Part shown: in pieces, positions 50,890 through 60,998 of the stretch
How the letters are laid out: each line of letters begins with the position of its first letter
Position numbering within the stretch: position 1 is the first letter of the stretch
NCBI GenBank assembly: GCA_965215165.1
Contig: CBDCCX010000006.1
Span: 1,736,001-1,800,000 of the forward strand
Direction of reading: 5' to 3'
DNA: 64,000 nucleotides
Source: JANQRZ01 sp965215165
Lineage (GTDB): Bacteria > Bacteroidota > Rhodothermia > Rhodothermales > JANQRZ01
Notes under the pieces: generated by a model
What the model was told of the DNA's origin: nothing
Seen by the model: only the letters and a program-made list of their open reading frames with translations
Database searches by the model: none
Position numbers and translations under genes: made by a program

Positions 50890-53800
50890 GCGTCGCGGCG
50901 CGCGCCCAGTGCCGCCTTGCCTACAGCCCCGTCCCCACCGGCAGCGTTGCGGTCGGGGTCCAGCGCAAAAGCCGGGACAGGATCGGCGAGGCCCTTGAGC
51001 TGGAACTCGGCCGGCTCGTTCCAGACAAAGGTCGTGCGCGCGAGCGCGTGGACCGAGGCCGAGGCTAGGACTTCGCCGGGGACGCACACCCCCTCGAGCC
51101 GGGAGGCGAGGTTGACCCCCTGTCCGATGGCGGTGTGCTCGACGAGGTCGTCGGAGCCGAAGTTGCCGACGGTCACCTCGTCCTGGTGGATGCCCATGCG
51201 GATGGCGACCCGGTGGGCGAGCCCCTCGGCGGCCCACGTCGCGGCCAGACCCCGCATCGCGCGCTGCATGGCGATGCCCATGCGGACGGCCTGGCGCGCC
51301 TGCACCGTCGGCGACATCTGGTCGACGGCCCCGAAGAGGACCATGATGCCGTCGCCCATGAACTTGTCGAGCGTCCCGCCGTGAGCCTCAACGAGGGCGA
51401 CCATCGCGTTGAGGTACTCGTTGAGCAGGCGGGTGACCGTAGCCGGCGGCGTGGTGTCGGAGAGCCGGGTGAAGCCCGTGAGGTCGGAGAAGAAGACGGT
51501 CACCGTCCGGCGCTCGCTGCTGACGCGCACGTCCTCGTCAGCGCTCAGGATGCGGTCGACGACCTTCTTGGGAAAGAACTTGCGCAGGCGCGAGCCGCGG
51601 AGGATCTCCTCGAGCTGCTCGCGGACCTTCTGCTCGAGGCCGCGGTTGAGCGCCGCCAGCTCGCCGGCCTGCGCCTCGACGACGGACTTCTGCTCGGCCA
51701 GCTCGTGCGTGCGCTCGGCGACGACGGCCTCGAGGTGCCTAGCCTGGGCGCGGAGGTGGCGGACCCGCCCCCGGTAGCCACCGAAGGCAACCAGCCCGAC
51801 GGCGAGTATGCACAGTGCCTGAAACCATACGGTCTGCCAGACGTGCGGCTGCAAGGTCAAGGCGACGGACGCCCCGGTCTCGTTCCACACCCCGTCGTTG
51901 TTGGCCGCCTGCACGCGGAAGACGTAGCGCCCCGGACGGAGGTCGGTGTAGTAGGCTACGCGGCGCTCGCCAGCGTCGGTCCACCCCCGGTCCCGGCCTT
52001 CCAGGACGAAGCGGTAGCGAACCGCGCCGGGAGCGAAGAAGGACAGCCCCGCGTAGTCGAACTCGAACTCGTCGCTGCCGGGCGGCAGGGTCAGCGCTTC
52101 GCCCGTGGTGAGGGGGATGGCCGCGCCGTTGACGATGACGCGCTGCACCACCACCGGCGGCGGCACCGGATTGCGCCGGAGCGCGGCCGGATCGACCGTG
52201 ACGGCCCCGGCGGCGGTGGGAAACCACAGGCTCCCGTCGGTGGCGACGGCCCCGGCGGGCTGCACGCCGCCGTTGCCCTCAGCGGTCCGCAGCCCGTCGG
52301 CCCGTCCGTAGACGACCGGCTCGACCGCCCGGATCTCGCCGCGCGCGACGCGGCCGAGCGCGGCGAGGTCTACGCGGAAGACGCCTCGGTTCGAGCTCAT
52401 CCAGAGCCGCTCTTGCCTGTCTTCGAGGATCTGGAAGATCCCGTCGCTGGGCAGCCCCTCGCGTGTCGTAAAGCGGTCGACGGTGAAGCCTTCGGCCCCG
52501 GGGCGAATCCGGACGAGGCCGTCGCCGTCGGTGCCGACCCACAGCGCGCCGTCCGCCCGAGCGTGGAGCGTCAGCACCACGGCGCCGGCGAGGTCCAGGT
52601 AGTGCTCGAACGGCGCGTCCGGTGCCGCGTCCTCGCCGCGGCGAAACAGCCCACCGCCGAAGGTGCCGAGCCACAGCGCGCCGTCGCGGGTCTCGGCCAC
52701 GGCCACGACCGGAGCTTCCGGACCGCCAGCCACCGGCTCGAACCCGCGCCCGGTCCACCGGGTCAGCCCGCTGTCGGTCCCGATCCAGAGCGTGCCCCGG
52801 GCGTCTTCGTAGAGCGCGAGCACGAACGGGTCCAGCAGTCCGGCCGTCTCATCGTAGCAGGTCACCGGGCCGGCTGGCGGGCGGTACCGGCACAGCCCGG
52901 CCCCGTCGACGCCGACCCACAGCGCGCCGTCTCGCGTGGCGTACACGACCGAGACCTGGTCGCCGACCAGCCCGTCGGCCGCCGTGATCGTCTGGACGAC
53001 GCGTCCCCCTTCGACGCGGGCGACGCCGCCGCCCTCGGTCCCGATCCACACCGACCCGTCGGCGGTGGCGGTGATGGAGTAGCTCATATCGGCCCCCAGC
53101 CCTTCGGGGACCCCGAACGGGGTGAACTTGGCACTGCGCAGCCGAGCGAGGCCGCTGCCCACCGTCCCGATCCAGAGGCTCCCCTCGCGGTCCTGGAAGA
53201 GCGCACGGATGGTGCTCAACTCGGCACCGCCAGCCGAGGCGACGGTCTCGGCCGTGCCCTCGTGGAAGCGGACGAGGCCGGCTCCGTAGGTTCCCACCCA
53301 CAAGCTCCCGGCCGTGTCTTCGAGGAGCGCCGACACCTCCAGCTCGGCGAAGCGCTCGGCACCGGCTGGGGCCACGAGCGCCCCGTCGCGGAGCGCACCC
53401 ATGCCGAAGAGCGTGCCGATCCAGAGGAGGCCGTCGGCGTCCTCATAGAGTGCCGTAACCGGCTCGGCCGCCGCCCCACCGAGCGCCGCCGAGGAACGGA
53501 TCGTGCCGTTCTCGAAGCGGGCCAGGCCGGCTCGCGTCCCGAGCCAGAGCGTCCCGTCGCGCGTGCGGAGGAGCTGTCGCACGTACGGATCGTCTAGGCC
53601 GGCCTCCTGCCCATAGCACGTGAACCGGGCCTCGGGATCCGGCGACGGGGCCGGGCCGGGGCGCAGTTCGCACAGCCCTTCGCGCGTACCGACCCACACG
53701 CGCCCCTCGGTGCCAAGCGCAACAGCGGCGACGGTCTCGCTGGGCAGCCCGTGCGCCGCGCCGTAGGCTGTTGCCCGGAGATCGCGGTCGACGTGGACCA

Positions 53801-54179
53801 GACCGCCGTCGCGCGTGCCGACCCACAGGCCGCCGTGGAGGTCCGCCGTGAGCGCCCGCACCGTGTTGTCGGAGAACGCCTCCGTCACGCGGGCATCGAC
53901 GACCTCGAAGCGCACCCCGTCGAAGCGAGCCAGCCCTTCCTGCGTGCCGAGCCAGAGGTGCCCATCGGCCGTCTGCGTGATCGCCTCGACGACGCTTTGC
54001 GGAAGGCCGTCCTCCATCGTCCACGCCTCGGCGGCGTACTGCGTCGGTGACATAGCCGGGTCGAGCGTACCGGTGGAGCGGTCTGGTCCCTCACCGGGCT
54101 GGGCAAGGACGGGCGCGGTGAGGAGGCAAAAAAGTATCGGGGCAGCGAGCCGCCAGCGGGGGCGAAAGGAGAACGTCAT
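50886..54179 (-). CDS. Periplasmic propeller sensor fused to a class III adenylate cyclase
   Basis: 1097 residues. Signal peptide (about 1-26), then about twelve two-component-regulator-type propeller units (about 45-650; GHLWLGTQEGLARFDG, GLWVGTRDGGLVHVD, GSLWIGTVGSGLARL), a Y_Y_Y domain (about 665-770, ending RPGRYVFRVQAANNDG), one membrane helix (about 783-803), a coiled coil (about 808-865) and a cyclase domain. The two metal Asp are in FFSDLTGFT (Asp899) and KFMGDGIMVLFG (Asp943). Specificity residues Lys939 and Thr1016 (EHTAIG) fit adenylate cyclase class IIIb. Asn1023 and Arg1027 in VNLASR complete the site. Such sensors usually carry histidine kinases; here the output should be cAMP. 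Confidence 0.9.
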   Translation of the reverse strand: MTFSFRPRWRLAAPILFCLLTAPVLAQPGEGPDRSTGTLDPAMSPTQYAAEAWTMEDGLPQSVVEAITQTADGHLWLGTQEGLARFDGVRFEVVDARVTEAFSDNTVRALTADLHGGLWVGTRDGGLVHVDRDLRATAYGAAHGLPSETVAAVALGTEGRVWVGTREGLCELRPGPAPSPDPEARFTCYGQEAGLDDPYVRQLLRTRDGTLWLGTRAGLARFENGTIRSSAALGGAAAEPVTALYEDADGLLWIGTLFGMGALRDGALVAPAGAERFAELEVSALLEDTAGSLWVGTYGAGLVRFHEGTAETVASAGGAELSTIRALFQDREGSLWIGTVGSGLARLRSAKFTPFGVPEGLGADMSYSITATADGSVWIGTEGGGVARVEGGRVVQTITAADGLVGDQVSVVYATRDGALWVGVDGAGLCRYRPPAGPVTCYDETAGLLDPFVLALYEDARGTLWIGTDSGLTRWTGRGFEPVAGGPEAPVVAVAETRDGALWLGTFGGGLFRRGEDAAPDAPFEHYLDLAGAVVLTLHARADGALWVGTDGDGLVRIRPGAEGFTVDRFTTREGLPSDGIFQILEDRQERLWMSSNRGVFRVDLAALGRVARGEIRAVEPVVYGRADGLRTAEGNGGVQPAGAVATDGSLWFPTAAGAVTVDPAALRRNPVPPPVVVQRVIVNGAAIPLTTGEALTLPPGSDEFEFDYAGLSFFAPGAVRYRFVLEGRDRGWTDAGERRVAYYTDLRPGRYVFRVQAANNDGVWNETGASVALTLQPHVWQTVWFQALCILAVGLVAFGGYRGRVRHLRAQARHLEAVVAERTHELAEQKSVVEAQAGELAALNRGLEQKVREQLEEILRGSRLRKFFPKKVVDRILSADEDVRVSSERRTVTVFFSDLTGFTRLSDTTPPATVTRLLNEYLNAMVALVEAHGGTLDKFMGDGIMVLFGAVDQMSPTVQARQAVRMGIAMQRAMRGLAATWAAEGLAHRVAIRMGIHQDEVTVGNFGSDDLVEHTAIGQGVNLASRLEGVCVPGEVLASASVHALARTTFVWNEPAEFQLKGLADPVPAFALDPDRNAAGGDGAVGKAALGARRDA

Positions 54180-54601
54180 GGCGGGGGTGAAAGTCCGGTT
54201 TCCGGCATTGGGACAAGGATGGTACCGGCAGACGAGGTCCCTCTCGTTGCCGACGGCGCTGACCTTAGATACTCCCCGTGCGCGCGAGCAGGCCGCGAAA
54301 CGGCCTCTCCCCTGACCCCGCCGCCGCCCTACTCGCCTAGAGACCGAAGGCCGCGAGGCCGTTCGCTTTTACCGATACTGGGGCAGGTTCTACTCACCCA
54401 AGGCCGCGCGCTCCGTCTCATCGTGAGTCCTGCGACTGGTTCAACCGGGGATATCGTTACCGAGCGGAGCAGAAGCCACCTGCCTGAAACGGTGCCGTCG
54501 GTCTCATCCTGAGAAGCGCGCCCTGCAGCCGGGAAAAGGACAGGAGCTTGCCTTTCTTAGCCCCAGTCTGTCTCTCCACAAACCCGACTCTACCTCTTGC
54601 C
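54180..54601. other. Long intergenic region between divergent genes
   Basis: 422 bases between the propeller-cyclase and the subtilisin-like gene. It should hold both promoters, but I see no convincing boxes. The short frame 54219-54512 looks non-coding (biased, no family or signal). The only clear structure is the pair of hairpins listed at 54291-54370. Confidence 0.5.
54291..54370 (+). ncRNA. Candidate structured RNA: two GGCCG hairpins, the second followed by T run
   Basis: GGCCG-CGAAA-CGGCC (54291-54305) is a perfect hairpin. CGAAGGCC-GCGA-GGCCGTTCG (54345-54365) is a second one, with a single bulge, followed by CTTTT, terminator-like on the plus strand. No gene lies upstream on that strand to be terminated, so this may be the end of a small RNA or a leader attenuator of the protease gene. 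Speculative. Confidence 0.3.
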
Positions 54602-55954
<1,353 letters not shown>

Positions 55955-55988
55955 ACCTGGCTCCAGTATCCACCCTTTCTGGAGCACA

Positions 55989-56024
55989 CCGGGCGGCGAC
56001 GGGCGAAAGCTTGTCGCCGCCCGG
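55989..56024. terminator. Bidirectional hairpin between convergent genes
   Basis: CCGGGCGGCGAC (55989-56000) and GTCGCCGCCCGG (56013-56024) are perfectly complementary over 12 bp with a 12-base loop. The protease gene ends on the left and the minus-strand gene on the right. There is no T run on either side. Confidence 0.65.
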
Positions 56025-56043
56025 CTCATTGCCCCACGCCGCG

Positions 56044-56877
56044 TCAGCGCGCCGGGCTCGGCCGCCCAGCGTTGACCTGCACGTCGGTAACCTCCGTCTC
56101 GAACGCGAGATCGTCGCCGGCAAGCATCTCCCGGAGCCGGTCCAGCTGGTCGCCCATCATCCGCTCCATCATCGCCTGCTGCTCGGCCGGCATCGACTCC
56201 ATCTGGCGCAGCGCCTCGTCGAGCTGGCGGCGCGTCTCCTCGCGCTCGGCGGGGTCGAGGGTGCCCGCCATCCCGGTCATCGTCATCCTGGTGCGGAAGG
56301 GCACGGTCAGGCCGTCCACCGTGCGGTACTCGAGAAACCGAACCTCGACGGTGACGGGCGCGGTCCGGCCCTCACCGGTGACCGTTCCGACCATCGTCAT
56401 CTGGTGCGGGCGGTGGTCGTCGGTGCCGAAGTAGAAGGTGGCAGTCTCGATCTCGAACTCGTTCCCCGCGTCGGCTGGCAGCAGGTCGAGGTCGCGGGCG
56501 AGCGCGCCGAAGTCGTCGACGGCGACGGCATGGGTGGCCGCGCCGTCGACGGTTTCGGTCCCGGCGTAGCGCGCCTGATCGGTGAGGCGGCCGAACAGGA
56601 AGTACGGGCTCATCGCGGTACCGCCCCCGTCCCCGAGCTCGGTGAGGCCGTCGGGCGTCACCGAGTAGAAGCGAAAGGGCGAGGCCTCGTCGCCGGTGCG
56701 CTCGGCATAGACCACCGTCTCAGTGCCGAACACGGACTGGGTGAGCGTGTAGTTCTCGACGCCCGCCACGTCGGCCTCGTAGCGGCTGAGGGCGTCGCGC
56801 AGCACCTCCTGGGCGGATTGGGCGAGGGCGAGCGGGGCGAAGAAGACGAGGAGCGCGAGCAGAGTAGAGCGAATCAT
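56044..56877 (-). CDS. Unknown periplasmic protein, possibly LolA-fold
   Basis: 277 residues. Signal peptide MIRSTLLALLVFFAPLALAQ. The mature part reads as antiparallel beta-sheet (NYTLTQSVFGTETVVYAER, TFYFGTDDHRPHQMTMVGTV, VEVRFLEYRTVDGLTVPFRTR; the last two abridged), which suggests a LolA/LolB-like half-barrel. A Met/Glu-rich helical tail with RRQLDEALRQMESMPAEQQAMMERMM (abridged) follows. Function is unknown. Single gene, divergent from the hydrolase gene at 57105. Confidence 0.75.
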   Translation of the reverse strand: MIRSTLLALLVFFAPLALAQSAQEVLRDALSRYEADVAGVENYTLTQSVFGTETVVYAERTGDEASPFRFYSVTPDGLTELGDGGGTAMSPYFLFGRLTDQARYAGTETVDGAATHAVAVDDFGALARDLDLLPADAGNEFEIETATFYFGTDDHRPHQMTMVGTVTGEGRTAPVTVEVRFLEYRTVDGLTVPFRTRMTMTGMAGTLDPAEREETRRQLDEALRQMESMPAEQQAMMERMMGDQLDRLREMLAGDDLAFETEVTDVQVNAGRPSPAR

Positions 56878-57104
56878 TGGAGGGAGAGGCTGGAGGAACG
56901 AGGGGGCACCGCGAGGTTAACGCGCCGGAGGCCCGCCGGATGCTGGGGCCAGCTTTATCACGACATCGGCGCGCGGCAAGGGTCAGCCGGCCTTGGCCGC
57001 CCGCCGCTTGCCTGTCTCAATTCACCGACAGTCGGCGGTCCGGCCTGTCCGGTCCCTCTATCTTCGCGCTCTTCTGTTCATCCCACGACCCGGCCCACGC
57101 CACT

Positions 57105-58301
57105 ATGACCGACCTTCTCTCCCGCTACCGGCTGCTCGCGGTACTCGCGGCCCTGCTCGTCCTCGTCCCCACCTTCAGCGGCTGTGACAGCGACGACGAT
57201 GACGACGACCCCACTCCCGTGCTCACCGGCGGGGTCGACTTCGCCCGCCTCTTCGCCGACCCGACCGACGCCGAGCTGATGGCGGTCCGCGCGGACTGGG
57301 CTGGCCGCAACACCGAATCTGACAACGTCGAGGTCGAGGCCTCCGTCGACCTCCTCGGTGACGGCAGCCGCGTCGTCATTCTCTCGCACACCACCGGCGA
57401 CGAGACGTTCACCCACTACGGGGCCGTCCGCCTCCCGGCTGGCGATGCGCCCGAGAACGGCTGGCCGGTCCTCGTCTTCAACCACGGCGGCGATACCGGC
57501 TTGGACCTGGAGCAGCATCTGGGCTTCATCGCCGACCCGACGATGTCCCCCTTCTTCGCCGTCGCCAGCCAGTCGGTCGTCGTCTTCCCGACCTTCCGCT
57601 CGGAGACGATGACCACGCCCGCTCCGCTCCCCGACTACACCTCCGGTGGCGACCCCAGCCCGTGGGACCGCGACGTGGACGACGCCTTCGCGCTGCTCGA
57701 TGCCACGCTCGACACCTACCCCGACGAGACGGACGAGAGCCGCCTCGGCACGCTCGGGATCAGCCGCGGCGGCAACGTCTCGCTCCTGATGGCCGAGCGC
57801 GACGACCGCCTCGACGCCGTCGTGGACTACTTCGGCCCGACCGACTTCACCGCCGGCTCGATCCAGTTTCTGGCCAACGACCTGCTGACCGGGACGCCTG
57901 GCCGGCAGGACTCGCTGCGCCAGGTGCCCGGCGCGGCCTACCTCGAAGCGACGCTCCTCGACCCGCTTGCGGCCGGCACGCTCTCCTACGAAGACGGCCG
58001 CCTCGAAGTCGTCAAGCGTTCCTCGTCGTTCTTCGCCTCGGAGCTGCCCAACACGCAGGCGCACCACCACCAGTGCGACATCGTGGTACCGTTCGACCAA
58101 TTTCTCGCACTCCAAGCACGAGAGGATGCGATCGGCGGCGAGACCGAGTTCTACCCGTATGCCGACGGGTGCCCAGACGGAACACTGGGCGACCAGTACC
58201 ACTCGTTCAGCCCGCTCGTGATGCCGGGCAACTTCGAGCGGACGAACACCTTCCTCGGACAGTATCTGCTCCAGCCTGCTCGTCCCGCCCTCGCCAACTA
58301 A
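57105..58301 (+). CDS. Alpha/beta-hydrolase lipoprotein (prolyl-oligopeptidase/DLH-like)
   Basis: 398 residues from the ATG at 57105. Lipobox TFSGC followed by an Asp-only run (DSDDDDDDP). Alpha/beta-hydrolase features: WPVLVFNHGGDTGLDL (oxyanion loop), the nucleophile elbow LGISRGGNVSLL (Ser220), DYFGPTDFTAG, and a late His in QYHSFSPLV. Likely an envelope esterase or peptidase of unknown substrate. The frame is open upstream, but the signal sequence sets the start. A terminator follows. Confidence 0.85.
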   Translation: MTDLLSRYRLLAVLAALLVLVPTFSGCDSDDDDDDPTPVLTGGVDFARLFADPTDAELMAVRADWAGRNTESDNVEVEASVDLLGDGSRVVILSHTTGDETFTHYGAVRLPAGDAPENGWPVLVFNHGGDTGLDLEQHLGFIADPTMSPFFAVASQSVVVFPTFRSETMTTPAPLPDYTSGGDPSPWDRDVDDAFALLDATLDTYPDETDESRLGTLGISRGGNVSLLMAERDDRLDAVVDYFGPTDFTAGSIQFLANDLLTGTPGRQDSLRQVPGAAYLEATLLDPLAAGTLSYEDGRLEVVKRSSSFFASELPNTQAHHHQCDIVVPFDQFLALQAREDAIGGETEFYPYADGCPDGTLGDQYHSFSPLVMPGNFERTNTFLGQYLLQPARPALAN

Positions 58302-58324
58302 CCGGCGCTGGGCTCAGCTAGAAG

Positions 58325-58358
58325 CGGCCGTCTCGCCTTGCGCGGGGCGGCCGTCTTT
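58325..58358 (+). terminator. Terminator after the hydrolase lipoprotein gene
   Basis: CGGCCGTCTCGC (58325-58336) pairs with GCGGGGCGGCCG (58342-58353) with two wobble pairs, followed by TCTTT. It lies 24 bases after the stop. TTG at 58338, a formal start of the next frame, lies in its loop and is unlikely to be used. Confidence 0.75.
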
Positions 58359-58418
58359 CGTGACAACCTCGGCCTCGGGGCCGCGTACCACGCCGACCGC
58401 CCCCCATCCCCCGCTCTC

Positions 58419-59798
58419 GTGGAAACGACTTCGCCCCTCATCCATTCCGTCGAGGCCACCGGCCGGCCGCCGCGCCCCCGCGTCGTCGTGGTCGGCACCG
58501 GGCATGGGGGTCTCGAGGCCGTCAAGGCGCTCGACGGCGCGCCGGTGGACGTGCTCCTCATCGACCGCAACAACTACCACAAGTTCCAGCCGCTGCTCTA
58601 CCAGGTCGGCACCTCGGGGCTGAGTCCGGGCAACATCACCCAGCCCGCCCGCCACATCTTCCAGGACCAGGCGAACTTCGACTTCCGGCTCGGCCAGGTC
58701 GTCGGCGTGGACCTCGGGGCGCAGCGCGTGCGGCTCGAGCCCGGCCCGCCGGTCGGGTACGACTACCTGATCTTGGCCGCCGGGGCGTCGACGAACTACT
58801 TCGGCGTCGAGGGCGCGCAGCGGTTCGGCTTCCCGCTCAAGAACGTCCCCGACGCCATCAACCTGCGGAGCCACGTCATCGGGCAGTTCGAGGCCGCCAA
58901 CCGCCACCCCGATCTCATCGAGGACGGCGCGCTGACCTTCGCCATCGTTGGCGGCGGGGCGACGGGCGTCGAGACGGCCGGCGCGCTCGTCGAGCTGTTC
59001 GACCGCGTGCTCGAGCGCGACTTTCCCGGCCTCGACGTAGACCGCGCGCGGGTGATCGTGTTGGAGCGAGGCGACGCGCTGATGGCCCCGTACAAGCCGG
59101 CGCTGCGCGCCTATACGCAACGCGTGCTGGAGCGGCGCGGCGTCGAGGTCCGGCTGCACGCAGCGGTCGAGCGCGTGACGGCCTCAGCCGTCCACCTCGC
59201 GGGCGGCGAGACGATCCAGACGCAGACCCTCATCTGGGCCGCCGGCGTCCGCGCCAATCCGCTCGCCGACGAGCTAGGGGTCGAGCAGACCGACGGGCAC
59301 CGCGTCGTCGTGGACGCGCACCTCCGCCTCGCCGGGCGCGCTGAGGTCTTCGTCGTGGGGGACATGGCCGGGGCGCGCGGGCCGGACGGCGAGCTGTACC
59401 CGCAGGTCGCGCAGGTGGCGATCCAGCAGGGCCACTACGCCGCCGACAGCATCCGGCGAGCGCTCGGCGGCCGGCCGGCCGCACCGTTCCGCTACCGCGA
59501 CCTCGGCATGATGGCGACGATCGGCCGCAACGCGGCCATCGCGCAGTTCCCCGGCGGGTTCGGGCTGACCGGCTTTCCGGCGTGGCTAGCGTGGGCCGGG
59601 CTGCACGTCGTCAAGCTCGCCGGCTTCCGCAACCGGCTCGACGTGCTCGTGAACTGGACCTACAACTACTTCACCTACGACCGCGGCCCGCGCCTCATCC
59701 TGACGTCGTTCCCCGAGACGGACGAGATCGGAAGCGGCGTGCTCACGGCCTCGCCCACCGCCGGCGCGATGTCCGGCTCGCAGGACCCGAGGCTTTAG
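58419..59798 (+). CDS. Type II NADH:quinone oxidoreductase (NDH-2)
   Basis: 459 residues from GTG 58419. FAD-binding motif VVVVGTGHGGLEAV and NAD-binding motif FAIVGGGATGVETAG, with NNYHKFQPLLYQVGTSGLSPGNI (abridged), TLIWAAGVRANPL and FVVGDMAGARG, are typical of NDH-2. The C-terminal helices (FPAWLAWAGLHVVKLAGFRNRLDV abridged) attach it to the membrane. It passes electrons from NADH to quinone without pumping protons. The stop lies one base from the convergent HMA gene. Confidence 0.93.
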   Translation: METTSPLIHSVEATGRPPRPRVVVVGTGHGGLEAVKALDGAPVDVLLIDRNNYHKFQPLLYQVGTSGLSPGNITQPARHIFQDQANFDFRLGQVVGVDLGAQRVRLEPGPPVGYDYLILAAGASTNYFGVEGAQRFGFPLKNVPDAINLRSHVIGQFEAANRHPDLIEDGALTFAIVGGGATGVETAGALVELFDRVLERDFPGLDVDRARVIVLERGDALMAPYKPALRAYTQRVLERRGVEVRLHAAVERVTASAVHLAGGETIQTQTLIWAAGVRANPLADELGVEQTDGHRVVVDAHLRLAGRAEVFVVGDMAGARGPDGELYPQVAQVAIQQGHYAADSIRRALGGRPAAPFRYRDLGMMATIGRNAAIAQFPGGFGLTGFPAWLAWAGLHVVKLAGFRNRLDVLVNWTYNYFTYDRGPRLILTSFPETDEIGSGVLTASPTAGAMSGSQDPRL

Positions 59799-59799
59799 C

Positions 59800-60024
59800 T
59801 CAGGCAACACGGTCGGTAGACTGCATGCGGTACCCGGCTTCCTCGACGGCTGCGGTCAGGTCGTCGGCCGAGACCTCGTGCCCGTCGTAGCGCACACGCG
59901 CCCGGCCGATCCCGACCTCGTCCACCTCGAGGCCCTCGACTTGGGCGAGCGCCCCCTGGACGGCGTCGATGCAGTGGCGGCAGGTCATGCCTTCGATGTG
60001 GAGGTCGGACGTGATGGTGCTCAT
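59800..60024 (-). CDS. Heavy-metal-associated (HMA) domain protein, CopZ-like
   Basis: 74 residues, a single ferredoxin-like HMA domain. LHIEGMTCRHCIDAVQGAL carries the metal-binding pair in MTCRHC, and the rest (GRARVRYDGHEVSADDLTAAVEEAGYRM, abridged) fits the fold and length of copper chaperones. No copper ATPase or CueR-like gene is adjacent, so the partner is elsewhere. Confidence 0.92.
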   Translation of the reverse strand: MSTITSDLHIEGMTCRHCIDAVQGALAQVEGLEVDEVGIGRARVRYDGHEVSADDLTAAVEEAGYRMQSTDRVA

Positions 60025-60173
60025 GGGGATAGAGGTGAGGTGAGAGAAGTGACGTCGCCTACGCCGGGCGCGCGGCCTGGTTCGGGCCCATCAACGGACG
60101 ACGAAGGTATCTTTATGCGCGCACGACCTATAGGCCGTATCCAGTACGCTTGCCGCTCACCCGACATCTCCTG

Positions 60174-60209
60174 CCTTCCATGAAAACGCTTCCTTCCATG
60201 AGACGACTT
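60174..60209. repeat. 18-bp tandem duplication containing two in-frame ATGs
   Basis: CCTTCCATGAAAACGCTT (60174-60191) is followed by CCTTCCATGAGACGACTT (60192-60209), 14 of 18 identical. Each copy contains an ATG in the frame of the next gene (60180 and 60198). Confidence 0.75.
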
Positions 60210-60860
60210 GTTCTGCTCCTTCTCTGTCTCACCGTCACCGCCGGCTGTGGCGGGATCGACTCCCGCGAGCGCGACCGCGACGACGGCCCCGGCAACGACC
60301 TCGCCGAACAACGCGACCATGAGACCGATGATTTCGACATCGACCCGACCGACCCCGAGTCCGTCGCCGGGGCCATCGGCCAGATGTTCGGCGGCGGCGG
60401 CGAGCGCGCCGAGACGGTCGACTTCCGCGTGCTCCGCGACCTGCTGCCCGAGGCGCTCGGCGGCCTCGAGCGCACCGACGTCAGCGGCGAGCGCAATGGC
60501 ATCGCAGGCCTGTCCTTCTCCAACGCCAGCGCCGACTACCGCGACGGCGACCGCCACCTCTCGGTCCAGATCACCGACGGCGGGGGTCTCGGCCAGATGG
60601 CCCTGCTCGGCGCGACGTGGATGCAGATGGAGGTCGACCGCGAGGACGGCGACGGCTACGAGCGCACGACGACGTTCGAGGGCTACCCGGCGCTCGAGAC
60701 CTTCGAGACGCGGGGCCGCCAAGCCGACCTGCAGTTCGTCGTCGGCCAGCGCTTCTTCGTCTCCGTCGAGGGGCACGGGATGGCGATGGAGGAGGTCAAG
60801 GACGCCGTCGGCGAAATCGACCTCGACGAGCTCGAGGAGATGCAGGACGAGGGCGTGTAG
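60180..60860 (+). CDS. Unknown lipoprotein
   Basis: 226 residues from ATG 60180; ATG 60198 is equally possible and gives 220. Signal peptide with lipobox VTAGC. A charged linker (DSRERDRDDGPGNDLAEQRD) precedes a domain of about 160 residues. In it FRVLRDLLPEALGGLERTDVSGERNG and LSVQITDGGGLGQMALLGATWMQM (abridged) and YPALETFETRGRQADLQFVVGQRFFVSVEG (abridged) recall small periplasmic proteins that carry a transposase-unrelated YjbF/DUF-type fold; I cannot name the family. Single gene with a hairpin after it. Confidence 0.75.
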   Translation: MKTLPSMRRLVLLLLCLTVTAGCGGIDSRERDRDDGPGNDLAEQRDHETDDFDIDPTDPESVAGAIGQMFGGGGERAETVDFRVLRDLLPEALGGLERTDVSGERNGIAGLSFSNASADYRDGDRHLSVQITDGGGLGQMALLGATWMQMEVDREDGDGYERTTTFEGYPALETFETRGRQADLQFVVGQRFFVSVEGHGMAMEEVKDAVGEIDLDELEEMQDEGV

Positions 60861-60869
60861 GAGGTTCTG

Positions 60870-60928
60870 GTTTGTCTCCCCTGGTTTGTCGTTAGAGCGC
60901 GCCTAACCAGAAAACAGGGATCAGAAAC
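60870..60928. repeat. Inverted repeat between the lipoprotein gene and nrnA
   Basis: Arms 60870-60895 and 60903-60928 (26 bases each) are complementary at 19 of 26 positions around a 7-base loop. The arms contain the words CTGGTTTGTC and AACCAGAAAAC, related to the hairpin at 4811-4874. It starts 10 bases after the preceding stop. Confidence 0.6.
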
Positions 60929-60998
60929 GAGGACCCGTCTCTCGAACCTTTCGCCGGACGGGCCGTTGGCTAGCGCTCCGTTCGCCTCGCCCTCAGCC

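Noticed and set aside
54219..54512. 97-codon plus-strand frame in the divergent intergenic region
   Set aside because: Composition rich in R, P and S with no coherent domain; it spans hairpins and probable promoters.
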